DNA from: Jejuia rubra
Lineage (GTDB): Bacteria; Bacteroidota; Bacteroidia; Flavobacteriales; Flavobacteriaceae
Length of the DNA: 64,000 nt
Direction of reading: 5' to 3'
Assembly: GCF_042684665.1 (NCBI RefSeq)
Contig: NZ_JBHULY010000028.1
Coordinates: 19,299-83,298 of the forward strand
The notes beneath the pieces were generated by a model. That model was not told where the DNA came from. It searched no databases and saw only the letters and a program-made list of their open reading frames with translations. This document shows, in pieces, positions 27,840-37,680 of the stretch. A program made the translations under genes and the position numbers. How positions within the stretch are numbered: position 1 is the stretch's first letter; each line of letters begins with the position of its first letter.

Positions 27840-28316
27840 ATGAGAAAAAGAGCAGCGAAAAAAAGACCACTTTTACCAGACCCAAGATTTAACGATCAAT
27901 TGGTGACACGTTTTGTGAACAACATGATGTGGGACGGTAAGAAGTCTGTAGCGTTCAAAGTATTTTACGATGCTATTGATATCGTAGAAGCTAAAAAGAC
28001 TGATGACGAAAAATCAGCTTTAGAAATTTGGAAAGATGCTTTATCCAACGTGATGCCTCACGTAGAAGTACGTAGTCGTCGTGTGGGTGGTGCAACCTTC
28101 CAAATCCCAATGCAAATTCGTCCTGATAGAAAGATATCAACCGCTATGAAGTGGTTAATTAGCTATTCACGCAAGCGCAACGAAAAATCCATGGCACAGC
28201 GTTTGGCCTCGGAAATTCTAGCGGCAGCGAAAGAAGAAGGTGCAGCAGTGAAGAAAAGAGTGGATACTCATAAAATGGCGGAAGCCAATAAGGCATTCTC
28301 CCACTTTAGATTTTAA
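27840..28316 (+). CDS. rpsG: 30S ribosomal protein S7
   Basis: 158 residues, normal length. Primary binder of the 16S rRNA 3' domain, contacting the E-site and mRNA exit. Starts MRKRAAKKRPLLPDPRF, with the conserved VRSRRVGGATFQIPMQIRP and RKRNEKSMAQRLASEIL. It follows rpsL by 20 bases and precedes fusA by 3, the classical str order. Confidence 0.98.
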   Translation: MRKRAAKKRPLLPDPRFNDQLVTRFVNNMMWDGKKSVAFKVFYDAIDIVEAKKTDDEKSALEIWKDALSNVMPHVEVRSRRVGGATFQIPMQIRPDRKISTAMKWLISYSRKRNEKSMAQRLASEILAAAKEEGAAVKKRVDTHKMAEANKAFSHFRF

Positions 28317-28319
28317 GAC

Positions 28320-30446
28320 ATGGCAAGAGATTTAAAATTTACAAGAAATATAGGTATTGCTGCGCATATTGACGCAGGAAAAACAACAACTACCGAGCGT
28401 ATTTTGTATTATACAGGTGTTTCCCATAAAATTGGTGAGGTGCACGATGGTGCTGCAACAATGGACTGGATGGAGCAAGAGCAGGAAAGAGGTATTACCA
28501 TTACTTCTGCTGCTACTACCTGTACGTGGAATTTCCCATTGCAAAATGGACAGCCTACTCCTGAAACTAAGGGATACCATTTCAATATTATTGATACTCC
28601 GGGCCACGTGGATTTTACCGTTGAGGTAAACCGTTCATTAAGAGTATTGGACGGATTAGTCTTTTTGTTTAGTGCTGTTGATGGTGTTGAACCTCAATCT
28701 GAGACTAACTGGAGATTGGCTGATAACTACAAAGTGCCTCGTATTGGTTTCGTTAATAAAATGGATCGTCAAGGCTCAAACTTTTTAGGGGTTTGTCAGC
28801 AGGTAAAAGATATGCTGAAGTCTAATGCGGTTCCAATCGTTTTGAACATTGGAGATGAAGCAGACTTTAAAGGTGTGGTTGATTTAGTGAAGAATAGAGC
28901 TATTGTGTGGCATGACGAAACGCAAGGTTCTACTTTTGACGTTATTGATATTCCAGCTGAATTGGAAGAAGAAGCTAAAAAATATAGAGCTTTATTAATC
29001 GAGGAGGTGGCTACTTATGATGAGAACCTTTTAGAGAAGTTCATGGAAGATGAAGATTCAATTACTGAAGAAGAAGTGCACGCTGCGCTTAGAGCTGCTG
29101 TAATGGATATGGCTATCATTCCGATGATTTGTGGTTCTTCATTCAAAAATAAAGGTGTACAGTTTTTATTAGATGCTGTTTGTCGTTACTTGCCTTCTCC
29201 TTTAGATAGGGATAATATTGTAGGTACTGATCCAAATACAGGTAATGAAGCTGTTCGTAAACCAGATGTAAAAGATCCATTTGCGGCGCTTGCATTTAAA
29301 ATTGCTACTGATCCTTTCGTGGGTCGTTTGGCATTCTTCCGTGCATACTCTGGTCGTTTGGATGCCGGTTCATATGTATTGAACAATCGTTCTGGTAAAA
29401 AAGAACGTATCTCTCGTATTTACCAAATGCACTCCAATAAGCAAAATGCTATCGAGTATATTGAAGCTGGAGATATTGGAGCAGCTGTTGGGTTTAAGGA
29501 TATCAAAACTGGTGATACTTTGTCTGATGAAAAGTCGCCAATCGTTTTGGAATCTATGGATTTCCCAGATCCGGTAATCGGTATTGCGGTTGAGCCTAAA
29601 ACTAAGGCTGATGTGGATAAATTGGGTATGGCTTTGGCTAAATTATCTGAAGAAGATCCAACATTTACTGCAAGAACAGACGAAGCTTCAGGACAGACTA
29701 TTATTTCTGGAATGGGTGAGCTTCATTTAGATATTATTGTGGACCGTTTGAAGCGTGAGTTCAAGGTTGAGGTAAACCAAGGGCAACCTCAAGTAGAGTA
29801 CAAGGAAGCAATTACACAGCGTGCTGAGCACAGAGAAGTTTATAAGAAACAATCTGGTGGACGTGGTAAATTTGCTGATATCGTGTTCACTTTGGAGCCT
29901 GCTGAAGAAGGAAAACAGGGTCTTGAATTTATTTCTGAGATTAAAGGAGGTAACGTACCTAAGGAATTTGTTCCTTCTGTTGAAAAAGGATTCAAAATGG
30001 CAATGGTTAACGGACCATTGGCTGGATATGAGGTGGACTCAATGAAAGTTACCTTAACGGATGGGTCTTACCACGATGTGGATTCTGATCAATTATCATT
30101 CGAATTGGCTGCAAAACTTGGTTTTAAAGCGGCTGCAAAAGCGGCAAAAGCTGTTATAATGGAACCAATCATGAAGCTTGAGGTAATTACTCCTGAAGAA
30201 AACATGGGTGACATTGTAGGTGATTTGAACAGAAGAAGAGGTCAAGTAAGTGACATGGGTGATAGAGCTGGTGCAAAAACTGTAAAAGCTACTGTGCCTT
30301 TATCTGAAATGTTTGGTTATGTAACTACATTAAGAACATTATCATCAGGTCGTGCGACATCAACAATGGAATTTTCACACTATGCTGAAACTCCTTCTAA
30401 TATTTCAGAAGAAGTAATTAAAGCGGCAAAAGGCGTTGAAGCTTAA
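28320..30446 (+). CDS. fusA: Translation elongation factor G
   Basis: 708-residue GTPase that drives ribosomal translocation. G-domain motifs are AHIDAGKTTTTERILYY (P loop), RGITITSAATT (switch I), DTPGHVDFTVEV (switch II) and NKMDRQG (G4), followed by domains II-V. The gene sits between rpsG and rpsJ, but tuf, which often follows fusA in other bacteria, is not here. Confidence 0.98.
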   Translation: MARDLKFTRNIGIAAHIDAGKTTTTERILYYTGVSHKIGEVHDGAATMDWMEQEQERGITITSAATTCTWNFPLQNGQPTPETKGYHFNIIDTPGHVDFTVEVNRSLRVLDGLVFLFSAVDGVEPQSETNWRLADNYKVPRIGFVNKMDRQGSNFLGVCQQVKDMLKSNAVPIVLNIGDEADFKGVVDLVKNRAIVWHDETQGSTFDVIDIPAELEEEAKKYRALLIEEVATYDENLLEKFMEDEDSITEEEVHAALRAAVMDMAIIPMICGSSFKNKGVQFLLDAVCRYLPSPLDRDNIVGTDPNTGNEAVRKPDVKDPFAALAFKIATDPFVGRLAFFRAYSGRLDAGSYVLNNRSGKKERISRIYQMHSNKQNAIEYIEAGDIGAAVGFKDIKTGDTLSDEKSPIVLESMDFPDPVIGIAVEPKTKADVDKLGMALAKLSEEDPTFTARTDEASGQTIISGMGELHLDIIVDRLKREFKVEVNQGQPQVEYKEAITQRAEHREVYKKQSGGRGKFADIVFTLEPAEEGKQGLEFISEIKGGNVPKEFVPSVEKGFKMAMVNGPLAGYEVDSMKVTLTDGSYHDVDSDQLSFELAAKLGFKAAAKAAKAVIMEPIMKLEVITPEENMGDIVGDLNRRRGQVSDMGDRAGAKTVKATVPLSEMFGYVTTLRTLSSGRATSTMEFSHYAETPSNISEEVIKAAKGVEA

Positions 30447-30457
30447 AATTTAAGAAA

Positions 30458-30763
30458 ATGAGTCAAAAAATCAGAATAAAACTTAAGTCTTACGATCACA
30501 ATTTGGTAGATAAATCTGCTGACAAGATTGTAAAAACAGTAAAAAGTACTGGAGCTGTAGTAACTGGACCAATTCCATTACCAACGCACAAGAAAATTTT
30601 CACTGTACTACGTTCTCCACACGTAAACAAGAAATCAAGAGAGCAGTTTCAATTATCTTCTTATAAAAGATTATTGGATATCTACTCTTCTTCATCAAAA
30701 ACTATCGATGCATTGATGAAGCTTGAATTACCAAGTGGTGTTGAAGTAGAGATAAAAGTGTAA
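30458..30763 (+). CDS. rpsJ: 30S ribosomal protein S10 / NusE
   Basis: 101 residues. Contains IRIKLKSYDHNLVDKSADKI and GPIPLPTHKKIFTVLRSPHV, the conserved loop that reaches the small-subunit head. Also acts as NusE in antitermination with NusB. Unlike most S10 clusters, it is separated from rplC by a 171-base structured spacer, so the cluster may be punctuated here. Confidence 0.97.
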   Translation: MSQKIRIKLKSYDHNLVDKSADKIVKTVKSTGAVVTGPIPLPTHKKIFTVLRSPHVNKKSREQFQLSSYKRLLDIYSSSSKTIDALMKLELPSGVEVEIKV

Positions 30764-30934
30764 TTCGAAATTCAGAATTCTGAATTGAGAATTATAAAAC
30801 ATGTCCCACCGATGCGGTCGCGGGAAAAACGGATAAATACATTTCAGGGACGAAAGGTATTTTGTCCCTGAAATTTTATAAAAGAATGTTGAACATAAGT
30901 TCAACGAAATATTAATAATTAATAAATAATAAAA
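30762..30934 (+). promoter_or_regulatory. Structured rpsJ-rplC spacer: heptad tract and two perfect hairpins
   Basis: AATT recurs every 7 bases at 30762, 30769, 30776, 30783 and 30790, embedding the 18-base palindrome 30769-30786. Then come a perfect 11-bp stem (30841-30851 with 30864-30874, followed by TTTATA) and a perfect 7-bp hairpin GTTGAAC-ataa-GTTCAAC (30888-30905). The 11-bp stem could be an attenuator or the site of L4-type feedback; the function is not shown. Confidence 0.6.
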
Positions 30935-31552
30935 ATGTCTGGGTTAATTGGAAAGAAAATCGGTATGACCAGCATCTTTGATGAAAACGGGAAGAATATT
31001 CCTTGTACAGTAATCGAAGCTGGACCATGTATCGTTACCCAAGTCAGAACTGAAGAAGTGGATGGTTATTCAGCACTTCAATTAGGTTTCGATGACGCGA
31101 CAGAAAAAAGCGCTACTAAAGCAGACTTAGGTCATGCTAAAAAGGCGGGTACTTCTGTAAAACGCAAGGTCGTTGAATTCAAAGGTTTTGAGGAGGAGTA
31201 CAAATTAGGAGATGCTATCACTGTTGAGCACTTTACTGAAGGTGAGTTTGTTGATATCTCCGGAACATCAAAAGGAAAAGGATTTCAAGGTGTTGTAAAA
31301 CGTCACGGTTTCGGTGGTGTAGGTCAAGCTACCCACGGTCAGCATAACCGTTTAAGAGCACCAGGTTCTATTGGAGCTGCATCTTATCCTGCACGAGTAT
31401 TCAAAGGCATGAAAATGGCCGGAAGAATGGGTGGTGAAAAAGTGAAAGTTCAAAATTTAAGGGTTTTAAAAGTAGTTCCTGAAAAGAACTTGCTTGTAGT
31501 TAAAGGTTGTGTGCCTGGACACAAAAACGCTTATGTAACAATTCAGAAGTAA
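30935..31552 (+). CDS. rplC: 50S ribosomal protein L3
   Basis: 205 residues; early assembly protein near the peptidyl-transferase centre. Recognised by MSGLIGKKIGMTSIFDENG, the GFGGVGQATHGQHNRLRAPG loop, whose Gln is the methylation site in other bacteria, and GMKMAGRMGGEKVKVQNLRV. Stop overlaps the rplD start by one base (TAATG). Confidence 0.98.
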   Translation: MSGLIGKKIGMTSIFDENGKNIPCTVIEAGPCIVTQVRTEEVDGYSALQLGFDDATEKSATKADLGHAKKAGTSVKRKVVEFKGFEEEYKLGDAITVEHFTEGEFVDISGTSKGKGFQGVVKRHGFGGVGQATHGQHNRLRAPGSIGAASYPARVFKGMKMAGRMGGEKVKVQNLRVLKVVPEKNLLVVKGCVPGHKNAYVTIQK

Positions 31553-32181
31553 TGAAAGTAGCAGTTTTAGATATAAACGGAAAAGACACAGGTAGAAAGG
31601 CAGACCTTTCTAAAGATGTGTTTGCTATCGAGCCTAATAATCATGCAGTGTATTTGGATGTTAAACAATATTTGGCAAACCAAAGACAAGGTACTCACAA
31701 ATCTAAGGAAAGAGGTGAAATTACTGGATCTACACGTAAGATTAAAAAGCAAAAAGGAACTGGTACTGCTAGAGCAGGTAGCATCAAATCTGGTGTGTTT
31801 AAAGGTGGTGGACGTATGTTTGGTCCAAGACCAAGAAACTATGGTTTCAAATTGAACAAAAACGTAAAGCGTTTAGCCCGTAAATCAGCTTTAAGTATCA
31901 AAGCTAATGAAAAGGCTATTACGGTTTTAGAGGACTTCAGTTTTGAGGCGCCAAAAACCAAAAGCTTTACTGCAGTTTTAAAGGCGTTAGGCCTTGAAAG
32001 CAAAAAATCTTTGTTTGTGTTGGGTGGGCAGAATAATAATGTATATTTGTCATCGCGCAATTTAAAAGGTTCTGAGGTTATAACTAATTCAGAGCTAAGT
32101 ACTTATAAGATTTTAAATGCAAATCAAATAGTACTTTTAGAAGGTGCTTTAGAAGGAATTGAATCAAACTTGAGTAAATAA
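31552..32181 (+). CDS. rplD: 50S ribosomal protein L4
   Basis: 209 residues from the ATG at 31552, which overlaps the rplC stop (translational coupling). A longer in-frame start at 31507 lies inside rplC and gives no conserved residues. The exit-tunnel loop is visible as REKGTGRARAG-like sequence KKQKGTGTARAGSIKSGVF. In enterobacteria L4 also represses its own operon; whether that applies here is unknown. Confidence 0.97.
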   Translation: MKVAVLDINGKDTGRKADLSKDVFAIEPNNHAVYLDVKQYLANQRQGTHKSKERGEITGSTRKIKKQKGTGTARAGSIKSGVFKGGGRMFGPRPRNYGFKLNKNVKRLARKSALSIKANEKAITVLEDFSFEAPKTKSFTAVLKALGLESKKSLFVLGGQNNNVYLSSRNLKGSEVITNSELSTYKILNANQIVLLEGALEGIESNLSK

Positions 32182-32188
32182 GAATCAG

Positions 32189-32479
32189 ATGAGTATCTTA
32201 ATTAAACCTATTATCACGGAAAAAGCGACAGCGGATAGCGAGCTGAAAGGTTGCTATTGGTTTGAAGTGAACACAAAGGCGAACAAGGTAGAAATCAAAA
32301 AAGCGGTTGAGGCAGCTTATGGTGTTTCTGTTGAAAAAGTTCGTACAATAAATGTCCGTCCAGATAGAAGTACCCGTTATACAAAAACAGGTATTCAACA
32401 TGGTAAAACAAATGCTGTTAAAAAGGCAATTGTACAACTGGCGGAAGGTGAGATGATTGATTTATATGCTAATATGTAA
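32189..32479 (+). CDS. rplW: 50S ribosomal protein L23
   Basis: 96 residues, starting MSILIKPIITEKATADSE, with the conserved NKVEIKKAVEAAYGVSVEKV core. Located at the tunnel exit, where it docks SRP and trigger factor. 7 bases after rplD. Confidence 0.97.
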   Translation: MSILIKPIITEKATADSELKGCYWFEVNTKANKVEIKKAVEAAYGVSVEKVRTINVRPDRSTRYTKTGIQHGKTNAVKKAIVQLAEGEMIDLYANM

Positions 32480-32484
32480 TTAGA

Positions 32485-33312
<828 letters not shown>

Positions 33313-33315
33313 GAC

Positions 33316-33594
33316 ATGGCAAGATCATTAAAAAAAGGACCTTACGTTCATTATAAATTAGAAAGAAAAGTAGCTGCAAACGTTGAAGCTAACAAGAAAA
33401 CTGTTATCAAAACTTGGTCTCGTGCCAGTATGATTACTCCTGATTTTGTTGGGCAAACTATCGCAGTACACAATGGCCGTCAATTTGTTCCAGTTTATGT
33501 AACTGAAAACATGGTAGGGCATAAATTAGGAGAATTTTCACCAACGCGTTCATTCCGTGGGCATGCAGGTGCTAAAAATAAAGGTAAAAAGTAG
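33316..33594 (+). CDS. rpsS: 30S ribosomal protein S19
   Basis: 92 residues. MARSLKKGPYVHYKLERKV and GHKLGEFSPTRSFRGHAG are the family blocks; binds the head of the 30S subunit with S13. Three bases after rplB. Confidence 0.97.
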   Translation: MARSLKKGPYVHYKLERKVAANVEANKKTVIKTWSRASMITPDFVGQTIAVHNGRQFVPVYVTENMVGHKLGEFSPTRSFRGHAGAKNKGKK

Positions 33595-33600
33595 TAAGCT

Positions 33601-34008
33601 ATGGGAAGTCGTAAAAAAGAAATGGCAGACGCTATTAAGGAAGCAAAGAAGCACATCGCTTTTGCTAAGCTTAATAACTGTCCTACGTCACCAAGAAAAA
33701 TGCGTTTAGTAGCCGATTTGGTAAGAGGTGAAAAAGTAGATAGAGCACTTAATATCTTGAAATTCAGCAATAAGGAAGCATCTAATCGTTTAGAGAAGTT
33801 GTTATTATCCGCTATTGCTAACTGGCAAGCTAAGAATGAGGATGCGGATGTGGAGTCTGCTGAATTGTTCGTGAAGGAAATCAGAGTGGATGGCGGTACA
33901 ATGTTGAAAAGACTGCGCCCTGCGCCTCAAGGTCGTGCACACAGAATTAGAAAACGTTCTAACCACGTTACATTAGTGGTTGGCGCTAACAATAACACAC
34001 AAAGCTAA
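33601..34008 (+). CDS. rplV: 50S ribosomal protein L22
   Basis: 135 residues; slightly longer at the N-terminus than the E. coli protein. NNCPTSPRKMRLVADLVRGE core and the tunnel-lining hairpin MLKRLRPAPQGRAHRIRKRS, the region altered in macrolide-resistant mutants of other bacteria, are both intact. Confidence 0.97.
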   Translation: MGSRKKEMADAIKEAKKHIAFAKLNNCPTSPRKMRLVADLVRGEKVDRALNILKFSNKEASNRLEKLLLSAIANWQAKNEDADVESAELFVKEIRVDGGTMLKRLRPAPQGRAHRIRKRSNHVTLVVGANNNTQS

Positions 34009-34017
34009 GATAGAAGT

Positions 34018-34731
34018 ATGGGACAAAAGACAAATCCAATCGGAAATCGCTTAGGAATTATCAGAGGGTGGGAATCCAACTGGTACGGAGGAGACGATTA
34101 TGGCGATAAGCTTGCCGAAGACGATAAAATCAGAAAGTACGTTCACGTACGTCTAGCAAAAGCTAGTGTGAGTAGAGTAATTATTGAAAGAACTCTTAAG
34201 CTTGTAACCGTTACTATCACTACCGCCCGTCCTGGTATCATTATCGGAAAAGGTGGCCAAGAGGTAGACAAGTTGAAAGAAGAGCTTAAAAAAATTACCG
34301 GAAAAGAAGTTCAGATCAACATTTTTGAAATCAAAAGACCTGAACTGGATGCATTTTTAGTAGCATCGAGTATTGCCCGTCAAATTGAGAATCGTATCTC
34401 TTACCGTCGTGCAATCAAAATGGCTATCGCTGCTACAATGCGTATGAATGCTGAAGGAATCAAGATCCAAATCAGTGGTCGTTTAAATGGTGCTGAAATG
34501 GCACGTAGCGAGCACTATAAGGAAGGACGTATTCCTTTGTCAACTTTTAGAGCCGATATTGACTATGCTTTGGTTGAGGCACACACTACTTATGGTAGAT
34601 TGGGTGTAAAAGTATGGATCATGAAAGGTGAAGTTTATGGTAAAAGAGAGCTTTCTCCTCTTGTTGGGTTATCCAAAAAAGGTGGAAAAGGTGGACGTGG
34701 TGGCAACAAAGGCCCTCGTCGTAGAAAGTAA
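34018..34731 (+). CDS. rpsC: 30S ribosomal protein S3
   Basis: 237 residues. Starts MGQKTNPIGNRLGIIRGW, carries a KH RNA-binding domain with RPGIIIGKGGQEVDKLKEE and the C-terminal domain GLSKKGGKGGRGGNKGPRRR. At the mRNA entry site with S4 and S5; helicase-like role in the family. Confidence 0.98.
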   Translation: MGQKTNPIGNRLGIIRGWESNWYGGDDYGDKLAEDDKIRKYVHVRLAKASVSRVIIERTLKLVTVTITTARPGIIIGKGGQEVDKLKEELKKITGKEVQINIFEIKRPELDAFLVASSIARQIENRISYRRAIKMAIAATMRMNAEGIKIQISGRLNGAEMARSEHYKEGRIPLSTFRADIDYALVEAHTTYGRLGVKVWIMKGEVYGKRELSPLVGLSKKGGKGGRGGNKGPRRRK

Positions 34732-34751
34732 TTTTTTAAAGCAAGAGAAAA

Positions 34752-35171
34752 ATGTTACAGCCTAAAAGAACAAAATTTCGTAAACAGCAAAAAGGTCGTA
34801 TGAAAGGGAACGCCGGAAGAGGGCACCAACTTTCAAACGGGACTTTTGGTATAAAATCACTAGACTCGAACTTTTTAACCTCGCGTCAAATTGAAGCCGC
34901 ACGTATTGCCGCTACACGTTACATGAAAAGGGAAGGGCAACTTTGGATTAAAATTTTTCCAGACAAGCCTATCACGAAAAAGCCTCTTGAAGTACGTATG
35001 GGTAAAGGTAAAGGTGGTGTGGAATATTGGGCAGCCGTTGTTAGGCCAGGTCGAATCTTATTTGAAGTTGGAGGTGTGCCTCTAGATGTTGCAAAAGAAG
35101 CATTGCGTTTGGCAGCTCAAAAATTACCGGTGAAAACTAAGTTTATAATTGCTAGAGATTACGAAGCATAA
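34752..35171 (+). CDS. rplP: 50S ribosomal protein L16
   Basis: 139 residues. MLQPKRTKFRKQQKGRMKGN start and the MGKGKGGVEYWAAVVRPGRI block; stabilises the A-site side of the 50S subunit. 20 bases after rpsC. Confidence 0.97.
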   Translation: MLQPKRTKFRKQQKGRMKGNAGRGHQLSNGTFGIKSLDSNFLTSRQIEAARIAATRYMKREGQLWIKIFPDKPITKKPLEVRMGKGKGGVEYWAAVVRPGRILFEVGGVPLDVAKEALRLAAQKLPVKTKFIIARDYEA

Positions 35172-35180
35172 TAATTTAAG

Positions 35181-35375
35181 ATGATGAAACAATCAGAAAT
35201 TAAAGAATTATCAGTAGCTGAGCTACAAGAAAAACTTGGTGAAACTAAAAAGAGTTATGCAGACCTTAAAATGTCTCATGCCATATCTCCTTTAGAAAAT
35301 CCAATTCAGTTACGTAACCTTAGACGTACCGTAGCTAGAATTGCAACGGAATTAACCAAAAGAGAACTACAATAA
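35181..35375 (+). CDS. rpmC: 50S ribosomal protein L29
   Basis: 64 residues of helical hairpin: MKQSEIKELSVAELQEKLGE ... NPIQLRNLRRTVARIATEL. Two adjacent ATGs (35181 and 35184) are equally good starts. Sits beside L23 at the tunnel exit. Confidence 0.95.
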   Translation: MMKQSEIKELSVAELQEKLGETKKSYADLKMSHAISPLENPIQLRNLRRTVARIATELTKRELQ

Positions 35376-35386
35376 TTCTGCTGAAT

Positions 35387-35644
35387 ATGGAAACAAGAAA
35401 TTTAAGAAAAGAGCGTATAGGAGTTGTTACTAGTAACAAGATGCAGAAGTCTATTGTGGTTTCTGAGGTGAAAAAAGTAAAGCACCCTATGTATGGTAAG
35501 TTCGTACTTAAAACTAAAAAGTACGTAGCACACGACGAGAAAAATGACTGCAACGAAGGCGATACCGTAAGGATTATGGAAACAAGACCTATGAGTAAGT
35601 CTAAATGTTGGAGATTAGTTGAAATAATTGAAAGAGCTAAGTAA
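35387..35644 (+). CDS. rpsQ: 30S ribosomal protein S17
   Basis: 85 residues with OB-fold features RKERIGVVTSNKMQKSIVV, HPMYGKFVLKTKKYVAHDE and EGDTVRIMETRPMSKSKCWR. Primary 16S rRNA binder. 11 bases after rpmC. Confidence 0.97.
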   Translation: METRNLRKERIGVVTSNKMQKSIVVSEVKKVKHPMYGKFVLKTKKYVAHDEKNDCNEGDTVRIMETRPMSKSKCWRLVEIIERAK

Positions 35645-35646
35645 TT

Positions 35647-36015
35647 ATGGTACAACAAGAATCAAGATTAAAAGTAGCTGACAACACTGGTGCAAAGGAA
35701 GTATTGACTATCCGAGTATTAGGTGGTACTAAAAGAAGATACGCTTCTGTAGGGGATAAAATTGTAGTGTCTGTAAAGGATGCTACTCCTAATGGAAACA
35801 TTAAAAAGGGAGCTGTTTCAACTGCAGTTGTTGTGCGTACCGTAAAAGAAGTAAGACGTCCTGACGGATCTTATATTAGATTTGACGACAATGCCTGTGT
35901 ATTATTGAACCCAACTGGTGAAATGAGAGGTACTCGTGTTTTTGGACCTGTTGCTAGAGAGCTTCGTGATAAACAATTCATGAAAATTGTATCATTAGCA
36001 CCAGAAGTGCTGTAA
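35647..36015 (+). CDS. rplN: 50S ribosomal protein L14
   Basis: 122 residues, the family's constant length. MVQQESRLKVADNTGAKEVL and NACVLLNPTGEMRGTRVFGP are diagnostic. Interface protein contacting 16S helix 14; binding site of the silencing factor RsfS in other bacteria. Start of the spc-type segment. Confidence 0.98.
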   Translation: MVQQESRLKVADNTGAKEVLTIRVLGGTKRRYASVGDKIVVSVKDATPNGNIKKGAVSTAVVVRTVKEVRRPDGSYIRFDDNACVLLNPTGEMRGTRVFGPVARELRDKQFMKIVSLAPEVL

Positions 36016-36051
36016 AAACGTAATTTATTACGTTTCAACAAAAACAATAAA

Positions 36052-36363
36052 ATGGGAAAGCTTAAAATAAAAACTGGAGATACCGTAAAAGTAATTGCTG
36101 GAGACCACAAAGGTGCTGAAGGTAAAGTTCAAAAGGTATTAATAGATAAGAACAAAGCGATTGTTGAAGGTGTAAACTTGGTAAAGAAACACACTAAGCC
36201 AAGTGCTCAAAGCCCTCAAGGTGGAATCGTTGAAAAAGAAGCGGCTATTCATATTTCCAACTTATCATTGTTGACTTCAAAGGGAGAAACAACAAGAGTT
36301 GGGTATAGAATGGAAGGCGACAAGAAAGTGAGATTTTCAGTAAAATCTAATGAAGTAATATAG
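36052..36363 (+). CDS. rplX: 50S ribosomal protein L24
   Basis: 103 residues with a KOW motif: KIKTGDTVKVIAGDHKGAEG, then GVNLVKKHTKPSAQSPQGGI. One of the initiators of 50S assembly. The 36-base gap after rplN contains no strong structure. Confidence 0.97.
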   Translation: MGKLKIKTGDTVKVIAGDHKGAEGKVQKVLIDKNKAIVEGVNLVKKHTKPSAQSPQGGIVEKEAAIHISNLSLLTSKGETTRVGYRMEGDKKVRFSVKSNEVI

Positions 36364-36365
36364 TT

Positions 36366-36917
36366 ATGGCATATTCACCTAGACTTAAAGAAGAGTACAA
36401 AAGCAGAGTAATTGCTGCTCTTACAGACGAATTTGGATATAAAAATGTAATGCAAGTGCCTAAACTTCAAAAGATAGTAATATCTAAAGGAGTTGGTGGG
36501 GCTGTTGCAGACAAAAAGTTAATCGACCACGCTGTGGACGAGTTAACCATGATATCAGGGCAAAAAGCCATAGCTACAATGTCTAAAAAAGATGTTGCTT
36601 CTTTCAAATTAAGAAAAGGGATGCCAATCGGAGCAAAAGTAACTTTGCGTGGCGAAAGAATGTATGAGTTTTTGGATAGACTGGTAACTTCAGCATTGCC
36701 ACGTGTTAGAGATTTCAATGGTATCAAGGCTACTGGATTTGATGGAAGAGGTAACTACAACTTAGGAGTTACTGAGCAAATCATCTTCCCGGAGATTAAC
36801 ATTGATAAAGTGAACAAAATCTCTGGTATGGATATCACATTTGTGACTTCCGCAGAAACCGATAAGGAAGCAAAATCATTATTAAGCGAATTAGGATTAC
36901 CTTTTAAAAAGAATTAA
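36366..36917 (+). CDS. rplE: 50S ribosomal protein L5
   Basis: 183 residues. KNVMQVPKLQKIVISKGVGG and FRGIKATGF-type block DFNGIKATGFDGRGNYNLGV; binds 5S rRNA and contacts P-site tRNA. Two bases after rplX. Confidence 0.98.
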   Translation: MAYSPRLKEEYKSRVIAALTDEFGYKNVMQVPKLQKIVISKGVGGAVADKKLIDHAVDELTMISGQKAIATMSKKDVASFKLRKGMPIGAKVTLRGERMYEFLDRLVTSALPRVRDFNGIKATGFDGRGNYNLGVTEQIIFPEINIDKVNKISGMDITFVTSAETDKEAKSLLSELGLPFKKN

Positions 36918-36920
36918 GAT

Positions 36921-37190
36921 ATGGCTAAAGAATCAATGAAAGCCCGCGAGGTAAAAAGAGCTAAAACCGTAGCCAAGTATGCTGAAAAGCGTAAAGCTTT
37001 AAAAGAAGCTGGAGATTACGAAGCATTACAAAAGTTACCAAAAAATGCTTCACCTATACGTCAGCACAACAGATGTAAGCTTACTGGAAGACCTAAAGGC
37101 TACATGAGAACTTTTGGAATTTCTCGTGTTACTTTTAGAGAAATGGCAAACCAAGGTTTGATCCCAGGAGTTAAAAAGGCAAGCTGGTAA
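36921..37190 (+). CDS. rpsN: 30S ribosomal protein S14, zinc-free type
   Basis: 89 residues: the longer form without a zinc ribbon. Only one Cys is present (HNRCKLTGRPKGYMRTFGIS), where zinc-binding S14 has two CxxC pairs. C-terminus GLIPGVKKASW is typical. Confidence 0.97.
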   Translation: MAKESMKAREVKRAKTVAKYAEKRKALKEAGDYEALQKLPKNASPIRQHNRCKLTGRPKGYMRTFGISRVTFREMANQGLIPGVKKASW

Positions 37191-37219
37191 AACAAGATTA
37201 TAAATTGGTAGAAGGTTCG

Positions 37220-37237
37220 TCCCGATGACCATCGGGA
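37220..37237. repeat. Palindrome TCCCGATG-AC-CATCGGGA upstream of rpsH
   Basis: 8-bp perfect inverted repeat with two-base centre, similar to the palindrome at 10907-10924. It lies 30 bases before the rpsH start and contains a spurious in-frame ATG (37225). Confidence 0.6.
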
Positions 37238-37266
37238 TTGAAAACCATTACCGCAAATTAATATAT

Positions 37267-37665
37267 ATGTATTCAGATCCAATAGCGGATTATTTAACGC
37301 GAGTTAGAAATGCAATCAGAGCCAACCACAGAGTGGTTGAGATTCCTGCGTCTAACTTAAAAAAGGACATTACTAAAATATTATTCGAGCAAGGATATAT
37401 TTTAAGCTACAAGTTCGACGATTCTACTGTACAAGGTACTATCAAGATTGCTTTGAAGTACAACAAAGAAACGAAAGAGCCTGTAATCAAGAAAATTCAA
37501 CGTGTTAGTACGCCAGGTTTACGTAAGTATGCCGGTGCTAAAGAACTACCTAGAGTACTTAACGGTCTTGGTATTGCCATTGTTTCTACATCACATGGTG
37601 TAATGACTGGTAAACAAGCCAAAAGGGACAATGTAGGTGGTGAAGTTTTATGTTACGTTTACTAA
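37267..37665 (+). CDS. rpsH: 30S ribosomal protein S8
   Basis: 132 residues from the ATG at 37267 (MYSDPIADYLTRVRNAIRAN). An in-frame ATG at 37225 would add 14 residues encoded by a palindromic repeat, so it is rejected. C-terminal STSHGVMTGKQAKRDNVGGE is conserved. In E. coli S8 represses the spc operon; the repeat-bearing 76-base leader here would be the place to look for such control. Confidence 0.96.
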   Translation: MYSDPIADYLTRVRNAIRANHRVVEIPASNLKKDITKILFEQGYILSYKFDDSTVQGTIKIALKYNKETKEPVIKKIQRVSTPGLRKYAGAKELPRVLNGLGIAIVSTSHGVMTGKQAKRDNVGGEVLCYVY

Positions 37666-37680
37666 TAAAGGGAGAAAGAG

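Noticed and set aside
37225..37266. N-terminal extension of rpsH from ATG 37225
   Set aside because: The ATG sits in a palindromic repeat; S8 proteins begin at the MYSDPIADYL block.
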